NCBI GenBank assembly: GCA_902363665.1
Contig: CABJAW010000001.1
Span: forward strand, 62,001-126,000
Length of the DNA: 64,000 nt
Source: Lachnospiraceae bacterium
GTDB taxonomy: Bacteria > Bacillota > Clostridia > Lachnospirales > Lachnospiraceae
Direction of reading: 5' to 3'
Part shown: piece by piece, positions 51,662 through 59,825 of the stretch
Position numbering within the stretch: position 1 is the first letter of the stretch
Layout: each line of letters opens with the position of its first letter
The notes under the pieces: model-generated
What the model was told of the DNA's origin: nothing
Databases searched by the model: none
What the model saw: only the letters and a program-made list of their open reading frames with translations
Made by a program: the position numbers and the translations under genes

Positions 51662-51741
51662 GCGCCCCGGTCCTTTTCCCTATCGCTCTGCTTTATGTGT
51701 ATGCAAAGCAAAATGGAACTATGCGCGAGAATCGTGATTTC

Positions 51742-51981
51742 TTACAGATACTTATACATTTCCGCCGCAGCTTCCTTCTTCTCAGAATCCTGGATGGACA
51801 GCACTTCAACCTTCACGTTTCTTGTTCCAAACTGGATCTCGATCACATCACCGATCTTCACATCAGCCGACGCACGCGCCACCTTGTCGTTGAGCAGTAC
51901 ACGACCTGCATCGCACGCCTCGTTTGCAACGGTGCGGCGTTTGATCAGTCTTGATACTTTTAAATATTTATCCAAACGCAT
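51742..51981 (-). CDS. rqcP: S4-domain ribosome quality control protein RqcP
   Basis: 79 residues, an S4 RNA-binding protein: MRLDKYLKVSRLIKRRTVANEACDAGRVLLNDKVA, then VKIGDVIEIQFG. The Bacillus orthologue (formerly YabO, Hsp15-like) binds stalled 50S subunits and helps RqcH extend C-terminal Ala tails. Start at 51981 has TAGGAGGAA upstream. A strong terminator stands 15 bases before this start, between it and hup, so its promoter is unclear. Confidence 0.95.
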   Translation of the reverse strand: MRLDKYLKVSRLIKRRTVANEACDAGRVLLNDKVARASADVKIGDVIEIQFGTRNVKVEVLSIQDSEKKEAAAEMYKYL

Positions 51982-51995
51982 TTTTATTCCTCCTA

Positions 51996-52047
51996 AAACA
52001 AAAACTGCTGCCAGAGTGCGCGGAAACCCGGGCATATCTGGCAGCAG
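51996..52047 (-). terminator. Intrinsic terminator of hup
   Basis: CTGCTGCCAGA/TCTGGCAGCAG perfect arms and TTTTTGTTTT on the minus strand, about 60 bases past the hup stop. Confidence 0.93.
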
Positions 52048-52105
52048 CCAATCTGCATTTCCAAAGACGGCCTGAGCCGTCTGTCCTTCTCCTGAATGGA
52101 AACGA

Positions 52106-52378
52106 TTAGTTCATCATATCCTTTAAAGCTTTTCCTGCTTTGAACTTCGGAGTCTTGGAAGCCTTGATCGTCATAGTCTCGCCGGTCTGCGGATTTCTTC
52201 CCTCTCTTGCTGCACGCTCAGATGTCTCGAAGGTACCAAAGCCTACGAGCTGTACTTTCTCACCATTCTTAAGCTGCTCAGCAACAACGTCTGTAAAAGC
52301 CTTCAGAGCTTTCTCTGCGTCCTTCTTGGATAATTCTGTTTTCTCTGCGATTGCAGCGATCAATTCTGTCTTATTCAT
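52106..52378 (-). CDS. hup: DNA-binding protein HU
   Basis: 90 residues, exactly family length. Starts [20 protein letters not shown], has [25 protein letters not shown] with the DNA-binding beta arm and [11 protein letters not shown] at the end. It bends and compacts DNA as a dimer. The start at 52378 has GAGGAGGAC upstream. It has its own strong promoter about 220 bases upstream and its own terminator, as expected for an abundant protein. Confidence 0.97.
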   Translation of the reverse strand: MNKTELIAAIAEKTELSKKDAEKALKAFTDVVAEQLKNGEKVQLVGFGTFETSERAAREGRNPQTGETMTIKASKTPKFKAGKALKDMMN

Positions 52379-52595
52379 TGTAAGTCCTCCTCTGAATGTT
52401 ATCTGCAGCTTCCTTTTCGTCTGCATATAAGTCTGCCTTATTCTGAACTTATTCTTCTCTTTTTCTGATGCCGGAATGAAACAGTACTTCGCTTCCGTTG
52501 GCGTCTGACTGTGCAAACCTGCGCGACGCCTGCGAATATTTCGGAATCTTGAATAAGCCCTGCCAGAACGTGTTTGAAAAATGCACGCTCTAATA

Positions 52596-52624
52596 TTTAT
52601 ATACTGGAATACTGTGTTTGTCAA
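52596..52624 (-). promoter_or_regulatory. hup promoter
   Basis: Minus strand TTGACA, 17-base spacer, TATAAA: a near-consensus sigma-A promoter. The leader to the hup start would be about 210 bases. Confidence 0.8.
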
Positions 52625-52671
52625 GGTTTTCCTTGCGTTCCGGCAAAAAACGAAAGAGCGTTTTTCCGCAT

Positions 52672-53187
52672 TTATTTTTCCGCCAGATGACAGATCACAA
52701 AGCCGGCCGCTTCATGAAACGCTGTCCTCTGCGCGTCCTCCTCTTCTTTGGAGCGATTCCCTTTTTCCTCCCGTTTCAGTTCTTCCCAGCTTCGTTTCTT
52801 TTCCCGTTCTTCCGGCGTCCCGAATACATGTGGATGACGATGTACCATCTTCTTTGAAATCTTTCGGATCACATCATCGATATCAAACAGCCCTTCTTCC
52901 TTTGCGATCTGGGACAGCAGCACGACCTGCAGCAGCACATCGCCAAGCTCCTCACAGAGATTCTCCGCATTTCCGCTCTTCCGATAAAGATCAATGCCTG
53001 CAATCGCCTCCGTCATCTCATTGACCATACACGGCTTCAGACTCTCAAGCGTCTGTGCGCGGTCCCACGGACAGCCATTCTCACTGCGCAGGGTCTCGAT
53101 GATCTGCCGGAAAGATTCAAAATCGGCTCCGGCATCTTTTTTCTGAAGTTCTTCTGTTTCGTTCTTCTGAATTCTGATTTCACTCAT
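52672..53187 (-). CDS. mazG: MazG-family nucleotide pyrophosphohydrolase
   Basis: 171 residues. MazG core: [34 protein letters not shown], then [19 protein letters not shown] with the metal-binding E-x-x-E and E-x-x-D patterns, and HRHPHVFG. It hydrolyses nucleoside triphosphates, likely non-canonical ones. The Bacillus counterpart YabN has an extra N-terminal methylase-like domain that is missing here. First of the mazG-hup-rqcP block. Confidence 0.94.
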   Translation of the reverse strand: MSEIRIQKNETEELQKKDAGADFESFRQIIETLRSENGCPWDRAQTLESLKPCMVNEMTEAIAGIDLYRKSGNAENLCEELGDVLLQVVLLSQIAKEEGLFDIDDVIRKISKKMVHRHPHVFGTPEEREKKRSWEELKREEKGNRSKEEEDAQRTAFHEAAGFVICHLAEK

Positions 53188-53296
53188 TTGTTTGGTTCTC
53201 CTGTTTTATATGGATTGGCTGCTCCCATTCACTATACCATAGTTCCACTTCATTTGCTATCCTTGTTTATGCAGTCAGCCCACCTTTCTTTTCGAG

Positions 53297-53456
53297 TAAA
53301 GCGGACATTCGCAATCCGCTTCGCTACTTGCTCATGAACGCAGTCGCTTCGCGACCTGTCAGTGGGAGCTTTCAACTCCCACTGACATAAGCATCCCCCT
53401 TACCCACCGCTTAGTGCTCCGCGCACTTGAAGCGGGGGAATGCTTATCTGCGTTCA
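53297..53456 (+). mobile_element. Family B structured element, copy 4
   Basis: Full 160-base copy in the gap between mazG and the coat gene. It is followed by a fragment CAATCCTCTTCGCTACCTGC resembling another core end. Nothing else is seen in the gap 53188-53510. Confidence 0.9.
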
Positions 53457-53510
53457 CAATCCTCTTCGCTACCTGCTCCTGACCGGTCACCTGCTGTTTT
53501 GATCCTTTTC

Positions 53511-54497
53511 TCACCCCTCCAGCATCCGCACAAACCGCTCCTTCTTCTCTCTCTGGCGATTTTGCATCATCAGCTTGTCATAAAACCGGCGCGAGATCCA
53601 CGCCTTGTTTCCTCCATAATAATAATTCGCAAGTTTGCGGAACTTTTCCGGGTAAAGCATGCGCAGATACAAAAGGCGGCGCTCTTCGTCTCCAAGCGAC
53701 CGGAGTTTTTCATAACGCTCCAGCATCCGCATGCCAAGCCGCGGATTCCAGTCCTGCTTTTCCAGGATCTTACGCATAAAACGATACAGGTCGGTCACCT
53801 GAAAATCAAAGCGGCAGCACGCAAAATCTGTTGTAGCCATATCACTGCCTGTGATCAGCACGTGATGGTGATCGTAATCTCCGTGACAGACGCTTCCTTT
53901 CCATCTGCCCTCCTGTGCCCCTTTTTCTCCGAATATCTGCTCCATCTGCCGCTGTGCCTCCTGCGCCTGCTCAAAATAAAACGAAAAGTCCTGCAGGAAC
54001 TGCCGTTCAAATTCTCCCTTTGTATTTTTCTTCCTTATAAAAGAGCGCACCTTTTTCAGCTCTGCATTCTGTGCCTGCATCGTATGAAGCGGCGGCGGTG
54101 CGGTAAAACTGTGTTCAAATTCTTCGGCATCCGGAAGATGCATCACTCGATGGAGCCTCGCAAGATTTTCCACCACTGCCAGAATTTCCTGCTCGTTCTC
54201 CGTATCGCACTCCCTCCCTACATACCAGTTACGGACTACGTATTTATTTTCCTCCCAGTCTTTTGAGATCAGATTTCCTTCTTTATTTGCCATGATCCTG
54301 TCTACTTTTTCATAACCTCCCACGCAGATCTGCTCCATGACCCGGTTCTGAAACTGCGCCTTATGCTCGGAATACGTGCAGTCACTCAGAATCCGAATAC
54401 CGTCCGTCGTATCGAGAATATACGATCCACGCCCCCTGCGCATTGCCGTCACTTCAAGGTCATACTGCTCCAGCACCTTCAATCCTCTGTCATTCAT
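53511..54497 (-). CDS. CotS-family spore coat protein (kinase-like fold)
   Basis: 328 residues of the CotS/YutH group, which resembles aminoglycoside/choline kinases. Seen: RGRGSYILDTTDGIRIL near residue 22 in place of a kinase glycine loop, KYVVRNWYVGRECD, LARLHRVMHLP, and a catalytic-loop-like VCHGDYDHHHVLI followed by ATTDFACCRFD. CotS proteins are structural or enzymatic parts of the spore coat in Bacillus. Whether this one has kinase activity is not decidable; the loop Asp residues remain. Fits a spore-forming host. Confidence 0.87.
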   Translation of the reverse strand: MNDRGLKVLEQYDLEVTAMRRGRGSYILDTTDGIRILSDCTYSEHKAQFQNRVMEQICVGGYEKVDRIMANKEGNLISKDWEENKYVVRNWYVGRECDTENEQEILAVVENLARLHRVMHLPDAEEFEHSFTAPPPLHTMQAQNAELKKVRSFIRKKNTKGEFERQFLQDFSFYFEQAQEAQRQMEQIFGEKGAQEGRWKGSVCHGDYDHHHVLITGSDMATTDFACCRFDFQVTDLYRFMRKILEKQDWNPRLGMRMLERYEKLRSLGDEERRLLYLRMLYPEKFRKLANYYYGGNKAWISRRFYDKLMMQNRQREKKERFVRMLEG

Positions 54498-54631
54498 CGC
54501 TCATCCTCCCCTTTCCCTGCCATGTCCATTCCTTTTACAGCGCTGTCAGAACTCATGCATCACATCCCCTCTGCTTCCTCACTCCGCGCAATAGAAACAG
54601 AAAGCCCGTCTAACTCGGTTCATCAGACACA

Positions 54632-54670
54632 AAAGGCAGCCACCCCGCTTTGCGGCGGATGGCTGCCTGC
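54632..54670 (-). terminator. Terminator of the HAD phosphatase gene
   Basis: AGGCAGCCA/TGGCTGCCT arms with inner pairing CCGC/GCGG, followed by TTTTG on the minus strand. A further ACCATGC/GCATGGT hairpin lies at 54709-54730. No gene in 54498-54814. Confidence 0.8.
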
Positions 54671-54814
54671 GTTCTCTCTATCTTATGAGAGGGTTGATGA
54701 ATTTATGTACCATGCGTTTCAATGCATGGTTCGTATCTTCCTGATGCCTGACATTAATGATTCGGCAAAATGAATGTCCATGACTTCGCTGTGAGTACTT
54801 ATCCTCACCTGCAT

Positions 54815-55465
54815 TTACAACAGTTCTGTGAGAAGTCCCTCCACAGTCTCAGAAATTCCTGCGGCTCCGGCCTCTTCCAGCTCTTCCCGGCTTCCGTAAC
54901 CATACAGAACGCCGATACATGGAAGCCCATTTTCTTTTGCACCATTCACATCATGCTCCCGGTCGCCGACCATAACGGTCTTTCCACGGTAATCTTCTCC
55001 GATCTGTGCGAGTACCAGATCGATCACCTGACTCTTTTTTGTGATCTTTTCGTCAAGTGTACTGCCCACAATTCCATCAAAATATTTTGCGAGGTCAAAG
55101 TATTCAGCGATCTTCTTTGCAAACGGCTCCGGTTTGGAGGTCGCAATGTACAGATGTGCCCCGGCATTTTTCAGCTGTTCCAGTACCTGCGGGATGCCCG
55201 GATAAACACTGTTTTCCTTCCAGCCCCGATCTGTAAAATATTCGCGATAATCTGCAATCGCCTTCATGCCCTCTTCCCGGTCCATTCCGTAATACTGCGC
55301 GAAGGAATCGAGCAGCGGCGGTCCGACAAACACGCGCAGCGCTGCGCGGTCCGGCACCGCAATGTCTCTCTTTTCCAGTGCGTGTACAACTGAATTGATG
55401 ATTCCCTCGCCGGAATCTGTCAATGTACCATCCAGGTCAAATAAAATATAGTTATATTTGCTCAT
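54815..55465 (-). CDS. HAD-superfamily phosphatase (phosphoglycolate phosphatase-like)
   Basis: 216 residues. Motif I LFDLDGTLTDSGEGI near residue 7, motif II YIATSKPE near residue 107, and motif III/IV VMVGDREHDVNGAKENGLPCIGVLYGYG near residue 165. The cap between residues about 18 and 85 is the helical C1 type of Gph/PgpP enzymes. It would remove phosphate from small sugar or glycolate phosphates in the cytoplasm; substrate not determinable. Followed by its own terminator; upstream lies a tandem family B element. Confidence 0.93.
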   Translation of the reverse strand: MSKYNYILFDLDGTLTDSGEGIINSVVHALEKRDIAVPDRAALRVFVGPPLLDSFAQYYGMDREEGMKAIADYREYFTDRGWKENSVYPGIPQVLEQLKNAGAHLYIATSKPEPFAKKIAEYFDLAKYFDGIVGSTLDEKITKKSQVIDLVLAQIGEDYRGKTVMVGDREHDVNGAKENGLPCIGVLYGYGSREELEEAGAAGISETVEGLLTELL

Positions 55466-55502
55466 CCTTTTTTCCTTTCCGTCAGGTCTTTTCTGGCCAC
55501 TT

Positions 55503-55711
55503 CACCGCTTAGTGCTCCGCGCACTTGAAGCGGGGGAATGCTTATCTGCGGTAAAGCGGACATTCGCAATCCGCTTCGCTACTTGCTCATGAACGCAGTC
55601 GCTTCGCGACCTGTCAGTGGGAGCTTTCAACTCCCACTGACATAAGCATCCCCCTTACCCACCGCTTAGTGCTCCGCGCACTTGAAGCGGGGGAATGCTT
55701 ATCTGCGTTCA
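55503..55711 (+). mobile_element. Family B structured element, copy 5, preceded by a 48-bp partial copy
   Basis: Bases 55503-55550 match the last third of the element (CACCGCTTAGTGC to CTTATCTGCG) and are followed after one base by a full 160-base copy (55552-55711). The end of the full copy encodes the last three codons and stop of the ABC exporter gene. Confidence 0.9.
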
Positions 55712-57480
55712 AACTGACTCTCATACAGCCGATAATACAGCCCGCATTTCTCCATCAGCTCTTCATGATTTCCCTGCTCCAGGATCTTTCCGTCCCCGAT
55801 GTAAAAGATCCGGTCTGCATTTCGAATCGTCGAAAGGCGGTGCGCGATGATAAACGAGGTCCGCCCTTTGATCATTTCCGCAATGCCGTGCTGCACGATA
55901 CGCTCGGTATGCGTGTCAATGCTCGAAGTTGCCTCATCCAGAATCAGGATTCTCGGATCTGACACGATCGTCCGAGCAAACGCAAGAAGCTGGCGCTGTC
56001 CGATGGAAAGCTGGCCGCCACGCTCACTGATCTTCGTATCATAGCCGTTTTCCAGCTTCATGATGAAATCATGCGCATTCACTGCCTTCGCCGCAGCGAT
56101 CATTTCCGCTTCCGTCGCACCTTCCCGCCCGTAACAGATATTTTCCCGGATCGTTCCCGTAAACAAAAACGTATCCTGTGTCATGACGCCCATCTGGCTT
56201 CGAAGACTCTTTAATGTTACATCCTGCAGGTTGTATCCGTCAATCAGAACCTGTCCGCGTGTTGCATCGTAAAAACGGCTGATCAGGTTGACGATCGTCG
56301 TCTTTCCTGCTCCGGTCGGTCCGACCAGTGCGATCGTTTCGCCGGGCTTTGCCGTAAAGCTCACATCATGGAGCACCAGACGGTCCGGTTCGTCTGTGTA
56401 CGCGAAGCTCACATGGTCAAACATAACCTCTCCGCTGACAGTCGGAAGCGGCTTCGCGCCCTCCCGGTCTGTGATTTCTGACGGTGTGTCCATGATATCA
56501 AAAATACGCTCCGCCGCGGAAATATTCGTGATGATCTTATTATAGAAGCTCGCCAGATTCCGGATCGGGTTCCAGAACATGCCAAGATAGGAAGAAAACG
56601 CCAGAAACGTACCGACTCCGATCTTATCCACGCCGACGATCTTAATTCCGATAAAGTAAAGCAGAAAGCCGCCAAGTCCCCAGGTGACTTCTACCAGAGA
56701 ACTGAACAGATCGGAAATACGCACGGCATCAATAAAGCTGTCCCGATGCGCCTCGGAACACACATCAAACTCGGCCTGCTTCTCCCGCTCCGCCGCAAAG
56801 CTCTGCACGATGCGGATTCCGGAAAAATCTTCGTGGATAAATGCATTCAGGTTTGAATTTTTCTTCCGGTGGATCTGCCACAGCTTATGTGCCCGAAACT
56901 GGATCAGAAACATAAAGAACGCAAGGACCGGAAGCATCAGAAGCGTTGCGAGTGCCAGCTGCCAGTTTTTCCACAGCATGATCACTGCCACGCCGATCAG
57001 GGTCAGCATATCAGGCAGGAGCTTCGTCACACTGTCTGAAAGCACTTCTTTCAGGGAATTGACATCCCCGACCACACGCGCCAGGATCTTTCCGGTTGGC
57101 CTGCTGTCAAAGAAATGGAAACTCAGGGTCTGGATGTGCTCATACAGCTGCTGGCGGATCGTGAGCAGGATCTGATTGGTGACATCTTCCATTACGATCA
57201 TATATTTTCTTGTGCACAGCCAGTAGGCTGAAAAAAGCACAAGTGCCGCGATGCCAAGACGGATCAGGCCTTCCGTATCCGCATTCGCCACATAGACATC
57301 CACCGCCCGCTCAATCATCAGCGGACCGGCAAGCGTTGCCGCCAGCGTAATCAAAATCAGTACCGCCACGTACAGCAGAGTCTTTTTATAACCGAGCAGA
57401 TAACTGTACATCCGCACCAGAGTTACTCTTTTGGGGACTTCTTTTTGCAGTTCGTCCTGTTTTGCGGAATTTACTGCCAT
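55699..57480 (-). CDS. ABC exporter half-transporter (active-site-complete partner)
   Basis: 593 residues: six-helix exporter membrane domain (LLYVAVLILITLAATLAG etc.) then an ATPase with Walker A GPTGAGKTTIVNL near residue 387, signature LSIGQRQL (altered from LSGGQ) near residue 490 and Walker B ILILDEATSSID with the catalytic Glu. The partner gene, overlapping by 10 bases, has the opposite set (LSGGQ but Asp instead of Glu). This is the pattern of heterodimeric exporters such as BmrCD or TM287/288 with one catalytic and one degenerate site. Probably exports drugs or lipids. The last codons lie in family B copy 5. Confidence 0.94.
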   Translation of the reverse strand: MAVNSAKQDELQKEVPKRVTLVRMYSYLLGYKKTLLYVAVLILITLAATLAGPLMIERAVDVYVANADTEGLIRLGIAALVLFSAYWLCTRKYMIVMEDVTNQILLTIRQQLYEHIQTLSFHFFDSRPTGKILARVVGDVNSLKEVLSDSVTKLLPDMLTLIGVAVIMLWKNWQLALATLLMLPVLAFFMFLIQFRAHKLWQIHRKKNSNLNAFIHEDFSGIRIVQSFAAEREKQAEFDVCSEAHRDSFIDAVRISDLFSSLVEVTWGLGGFLLYFIGIKIVGVDKIGVGTFLAFSSYLGMFWNPIRNLASFYNKIITNISAAERIFDIMDTPSEITDREGAKPLPTVSGEVMFDHVSFAYTDEPDRLVLHDVSFTAKPGETIALVGPTGAGKTTIVNLISRFYDATRGQVLIDGYNLQDVTLKSLRSQMGVMTQDTFLFTGTIRENICYGREGATEAEMIAAAKAVNAHDFIMKLENGYDTKISERGGQLSIGQRQLLAFARTIVSDPRILILDEATSSIDTHTERIVQHGIAEMIKGRTSFIIAHRLSTIRNADRIFYIGDGKILEQGNHEELMEKCGLYYRLYESQFERR

Positions 57481-59342
57481 GACTTCTCACCTCCTGTTTC
57501 CTTTTCTTCCTGCTTTTCAGTTTTCACATGATTTCTGTTTGCCTGCCCTGATTTTGCGCTGTTTTCTTCTCTTGCGTACATCCTTTCAGGCTTTATCTGT
57601 CCTTTTTCTATGTCATTCCCGCTTTCACTGCGGTTCTCTTCATATTGTACATTCCAGGTGTCATGGTAGCGCGTCGGCCCCTGCATCAGCGCCTCATGCG
57701 TTCCGCGTTCCGCGATCGTACCGCCCTCCAGCACAATGATCTCGTCCGCATCGCGCACAGCGGAGATTCGATGCGCAATGATGATCCGCGTCATATCCTC
57801 AGACTGTTTCAGGTTGTGCTGGATCTGTTTTTCTGTCTCCATATCAAGCGCAGATGTCGCGTCGTCCAGGATCAGTACCGGTGCCTTTTTCGCGAGTGCC
57901 CGCGCAATGCTGATTCGCTGTTTCTGACCACCGGAAAGTCCGACACCCCGCTCACCGATCACCGTGTCATACTTTTCCGCAAGCTCGCCGATAAACGCTC
58001 CCGCTCCGGCGCGTTCTGCCGCCCACTCCACGGTTTCCTGCGTTATGGCCTCTCGCTGTCCCGTGCGGACATTTTCTGATACAGAATCAGAAAACAGGAA
58101 TACCTCCTGCATCACGACAGCCAGCGACGCACGCAGCTGTGCAAGCGGAATCTTCCGGATATCCGTTCCATCCAGCAGGATTCTTCCGTCTGTCACATCA
58201 TAAAACCGCTGCAGCAGGCTGACGATCGTCGTTTTTCCGGTACCGGTCATGCCCATGATGCCAAGCGTATGCCCCGGCTTCACCTCAAAACTTACATCAT
58301 GCAAGATCTCCTGCCCGCCGCGCGTCAGGCTGACGTGATCGAATGTGATCCTTCCTTCTATCTGTGGAAGCGCCTTCGCATCCTCCGCGTCTTTGATCTG
58401 CGGCTCGCTCTTTGCCACTTTCCGGATTTTCTTCCAGGAAGCAAATGCAGACGCGATATCGTTGCTCAGCCAGCCAAGGATTTCCATCGGCCAGATGACG
58501 TTGTTGGCGTACTCCGAAAAGGCACCGAGATCCCCAAGCGACATTTTCTCTCCGATCACAAGGAAGCCTCCGACGATCACAACGGCAAGCAGCATCATTT
58601 TCCCGAAAAAGGAAATCGCCGGCTGATGGTCGGCAAGCAGCTTCGCCTGCTTCATATTCAGATCGTAGAATCGGCGGTTGTGACGGCTGAATTTTTTGAT
58701 CTCATATTCCTCCCGCGCAAATGCCTTCACCGTGCGCACACCGGCGATGCACTCCTGCGCCACGGTATTGAGCCTGGCAGTCTCCTCACTGATCTGGTCA
58801 TAAACAGTGCCAAGCCGATTTTCCATCCGCACCGCCAGAAAACCAATGACCGGAAGCACACACAGCGGGATCAGCGTCAGCCACGGGTTGATCCGATACA
58901 TGCATGTCAATACAAACACTGTATGGATCAGCGCTTCTATCGCAAGGCTTCCCACAAATCCGAGTACCACCCACACTTTGTCCACATCGTCCTTGACTCT
59001 CGTCATCAGCTCACCGGTGTTGTGCCGGTCAAAAAAGTTCATCGACAATGTCTGAATATGGCGGAACAGATCGATCCGCATTTCATTTCCGATCTTCACG
59101 CCTACGCTATCCCATGTAAATTCTTTTACATACTGCAGCACGGCCCGCGCAAGACCGATCCCAAGCACTCCCATCAGAAACTTCATCAGAAGCTGCATCT
59201 GGCCTCCGACGATGACCTCGTCAATAATGCGTCTGGTGATCTGCGGCGTAATCATGTCCAGCACGATCGCTGCGATCATACAAATCATGCCGAACAGATA
59301 CAGATACCAGTAGCGCATCAGATACGTTCTCAGTTTTTTCAT
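57471..59342 (-). CDS. ABC exporter half-transporter (degenerate-site partner)
   Basis: 623 residues. Exporter membrane domain with six helices (YLYLFGMICMIAAIVLDMI first), then ATPase with Walker A GMTGTGKTTIVSL, intact signature LSGGQKQR and Walker B PVLILDDATSALD where the catalytic Glu is Asp. With the downstream half-transporter it should form one asymmetric heterodimer. A 70-residue charged tail after the ATPase (EENRSESGNDIEKG) is uncommon. Start set at 59342 with GGAGAAGG upstream; the open frame upstream lacks a ribosome site. The leader holds two hairpins. Confidence 0.94.
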   Translation of the reverse strand: MKKLRTYLMRYWYLYLFGMICMIAAIVLDMITPQITRRIIDEVIVGGQMQLLMKFLMGVLGIGLARAVLQYVKEFTWDSVGVKIGNEMRIDLFRHIQTLSMNFFDRHNTGELMTRVKDDVDKVWVVLGFVGSLAIEALIHTVFVLTCMYRINPWLTLIPLCVLPVIGFLAVRMENRLGTVYDQISEETARLNTVAQECIAGVRTVKAFAREEYEIKKFSRHNRRFYDLNMKQAKLLADHQPAISFFGKMMLLAVVIVGGFLVIGEKMSLGDLGAFSEYANNVIWPMEILGWLSNDIASAFASWKKIRKVAKSEPQIKDAEDAKALPQIEGRITFDHVSLTRGGQEILHDVSFEVKPGHTLGIMGMTGTGKTTIVSLLQRFYDVTDGRILLDGTDIRKIPLAQLRASLAVVMQEVFLFSDSVSENVRTGQREAITQETVEWAAERAGAGAFIGELAEKYDTVIGERGVGLSGGQKQRISIARALAKKAPVLILDDATSALDMETEKQIQHNLKQSEDMTRIIIAHRISAVRDADEIIVLEGGTIAERGTHEALMQGPTRYHDTWNVQYEENRSESGNDIEKGQIKPERMYAREENSAKSGQANRNHVKTEKQEEKETGGEKSWQ

Positions 59343-59407
59343 ACCTTCTCCTTTCCTTCTCCTCACTTTTTCCTCACATGCAAAAATGGATATTCGCAAT
59401 CCCTTCC

Positions 59408-59466
59408 AGCCTGACAAACACAGCGCACCTGGAATGACTCCAAAGTGCGCCGTGTCTGTCAGGCTG
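59408..59466. promoter_or_regulatory. Long hairpin in the exporter leader
   Basis: AGCCTGACA-AACACAGCGCAC pairs with GTGCGCCGTGT-TGTCAGGCT. On the plus strand TGTTTTTT follows; on the minus strand, the sense of the exporter, there is no T-run, so it would be a leader structure about 66 bases before the start. Confidence 0.65.
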
Positions 59467-59508
59467 TTTTTTGCTGCACAAAATCGTCATCTCCTGTTTT
59501 TGTGTGAC

Positions 59509-59537
59509 AAAAAGCCGCAGCCCATACAGACTGCGGC
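59509..59537 (-). terminator. Hairpin terminator between the MATE gene and exporter
   Basis: GCCGCAG/CTGCGGC stem with TTTTTG on the minus strand. An additional GCCGC at 59566-59576 (preceded by A-run) could compete for the same arm. It may end the MATE transcript or act in the exporter leader. Confidence 0.65.
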
Positions 59538-59665
59538 AAATGTGCGAAATTACCTGCGAATCAAGCGGCTTTTTTCTTTTTGCTCTATTCTCCAAAAATC
59601 CGTAATTATTTTTGGTGCTTTTTTACAATGGTTTCATAAGAACCAACTCAAATATTCGCTGTGAG

Positions 59666-59825
59666 TAAAGCGGACATTCGCAATCCGCTTCGCTACTTGC
59701 TCATGAACGCAGTCGCTTCGCGACCTGTCAGTGGGAGCTTTCAACTCCCACTGACATAAGCATCCCCCTTACCCACCGCTTAGTGCTCCGCGCACTTGAA
59801 GCGGGGGAATGCTTATCTGCGTTCA
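59666..59825 (+). mobile_element. Family B structured element, copy 6
   Basis: Full 160-base copy. Its last three bases, TCA, are the TGA stop codon of the MATE gene read on the minus strand. Confidence 0.9.

Noticed and set aside
59387-59402. ATATTCGCAAT resembling the core loop
   Set aside because: The AAGCGGA/TCCGCTT arms are missing, so it was not counted as a core copy. The similar traces at 37785-37815 and 53457-53480 were also left out as too diverged.
59374-59487. Small open frame (about 38 codons, MTILCSKK) in the exporter leader
   Set aside because: AGGAG touches its ATG without spacing, it runs through the long hairpin, and composition shows no coding sign.
20386-59825. Possibility that the repeats form a CRISPR array
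   Set aside because: Copies are 2-22 kb apart, 133-160 bases long and internally palindromic, without regular spacers or cas genes.
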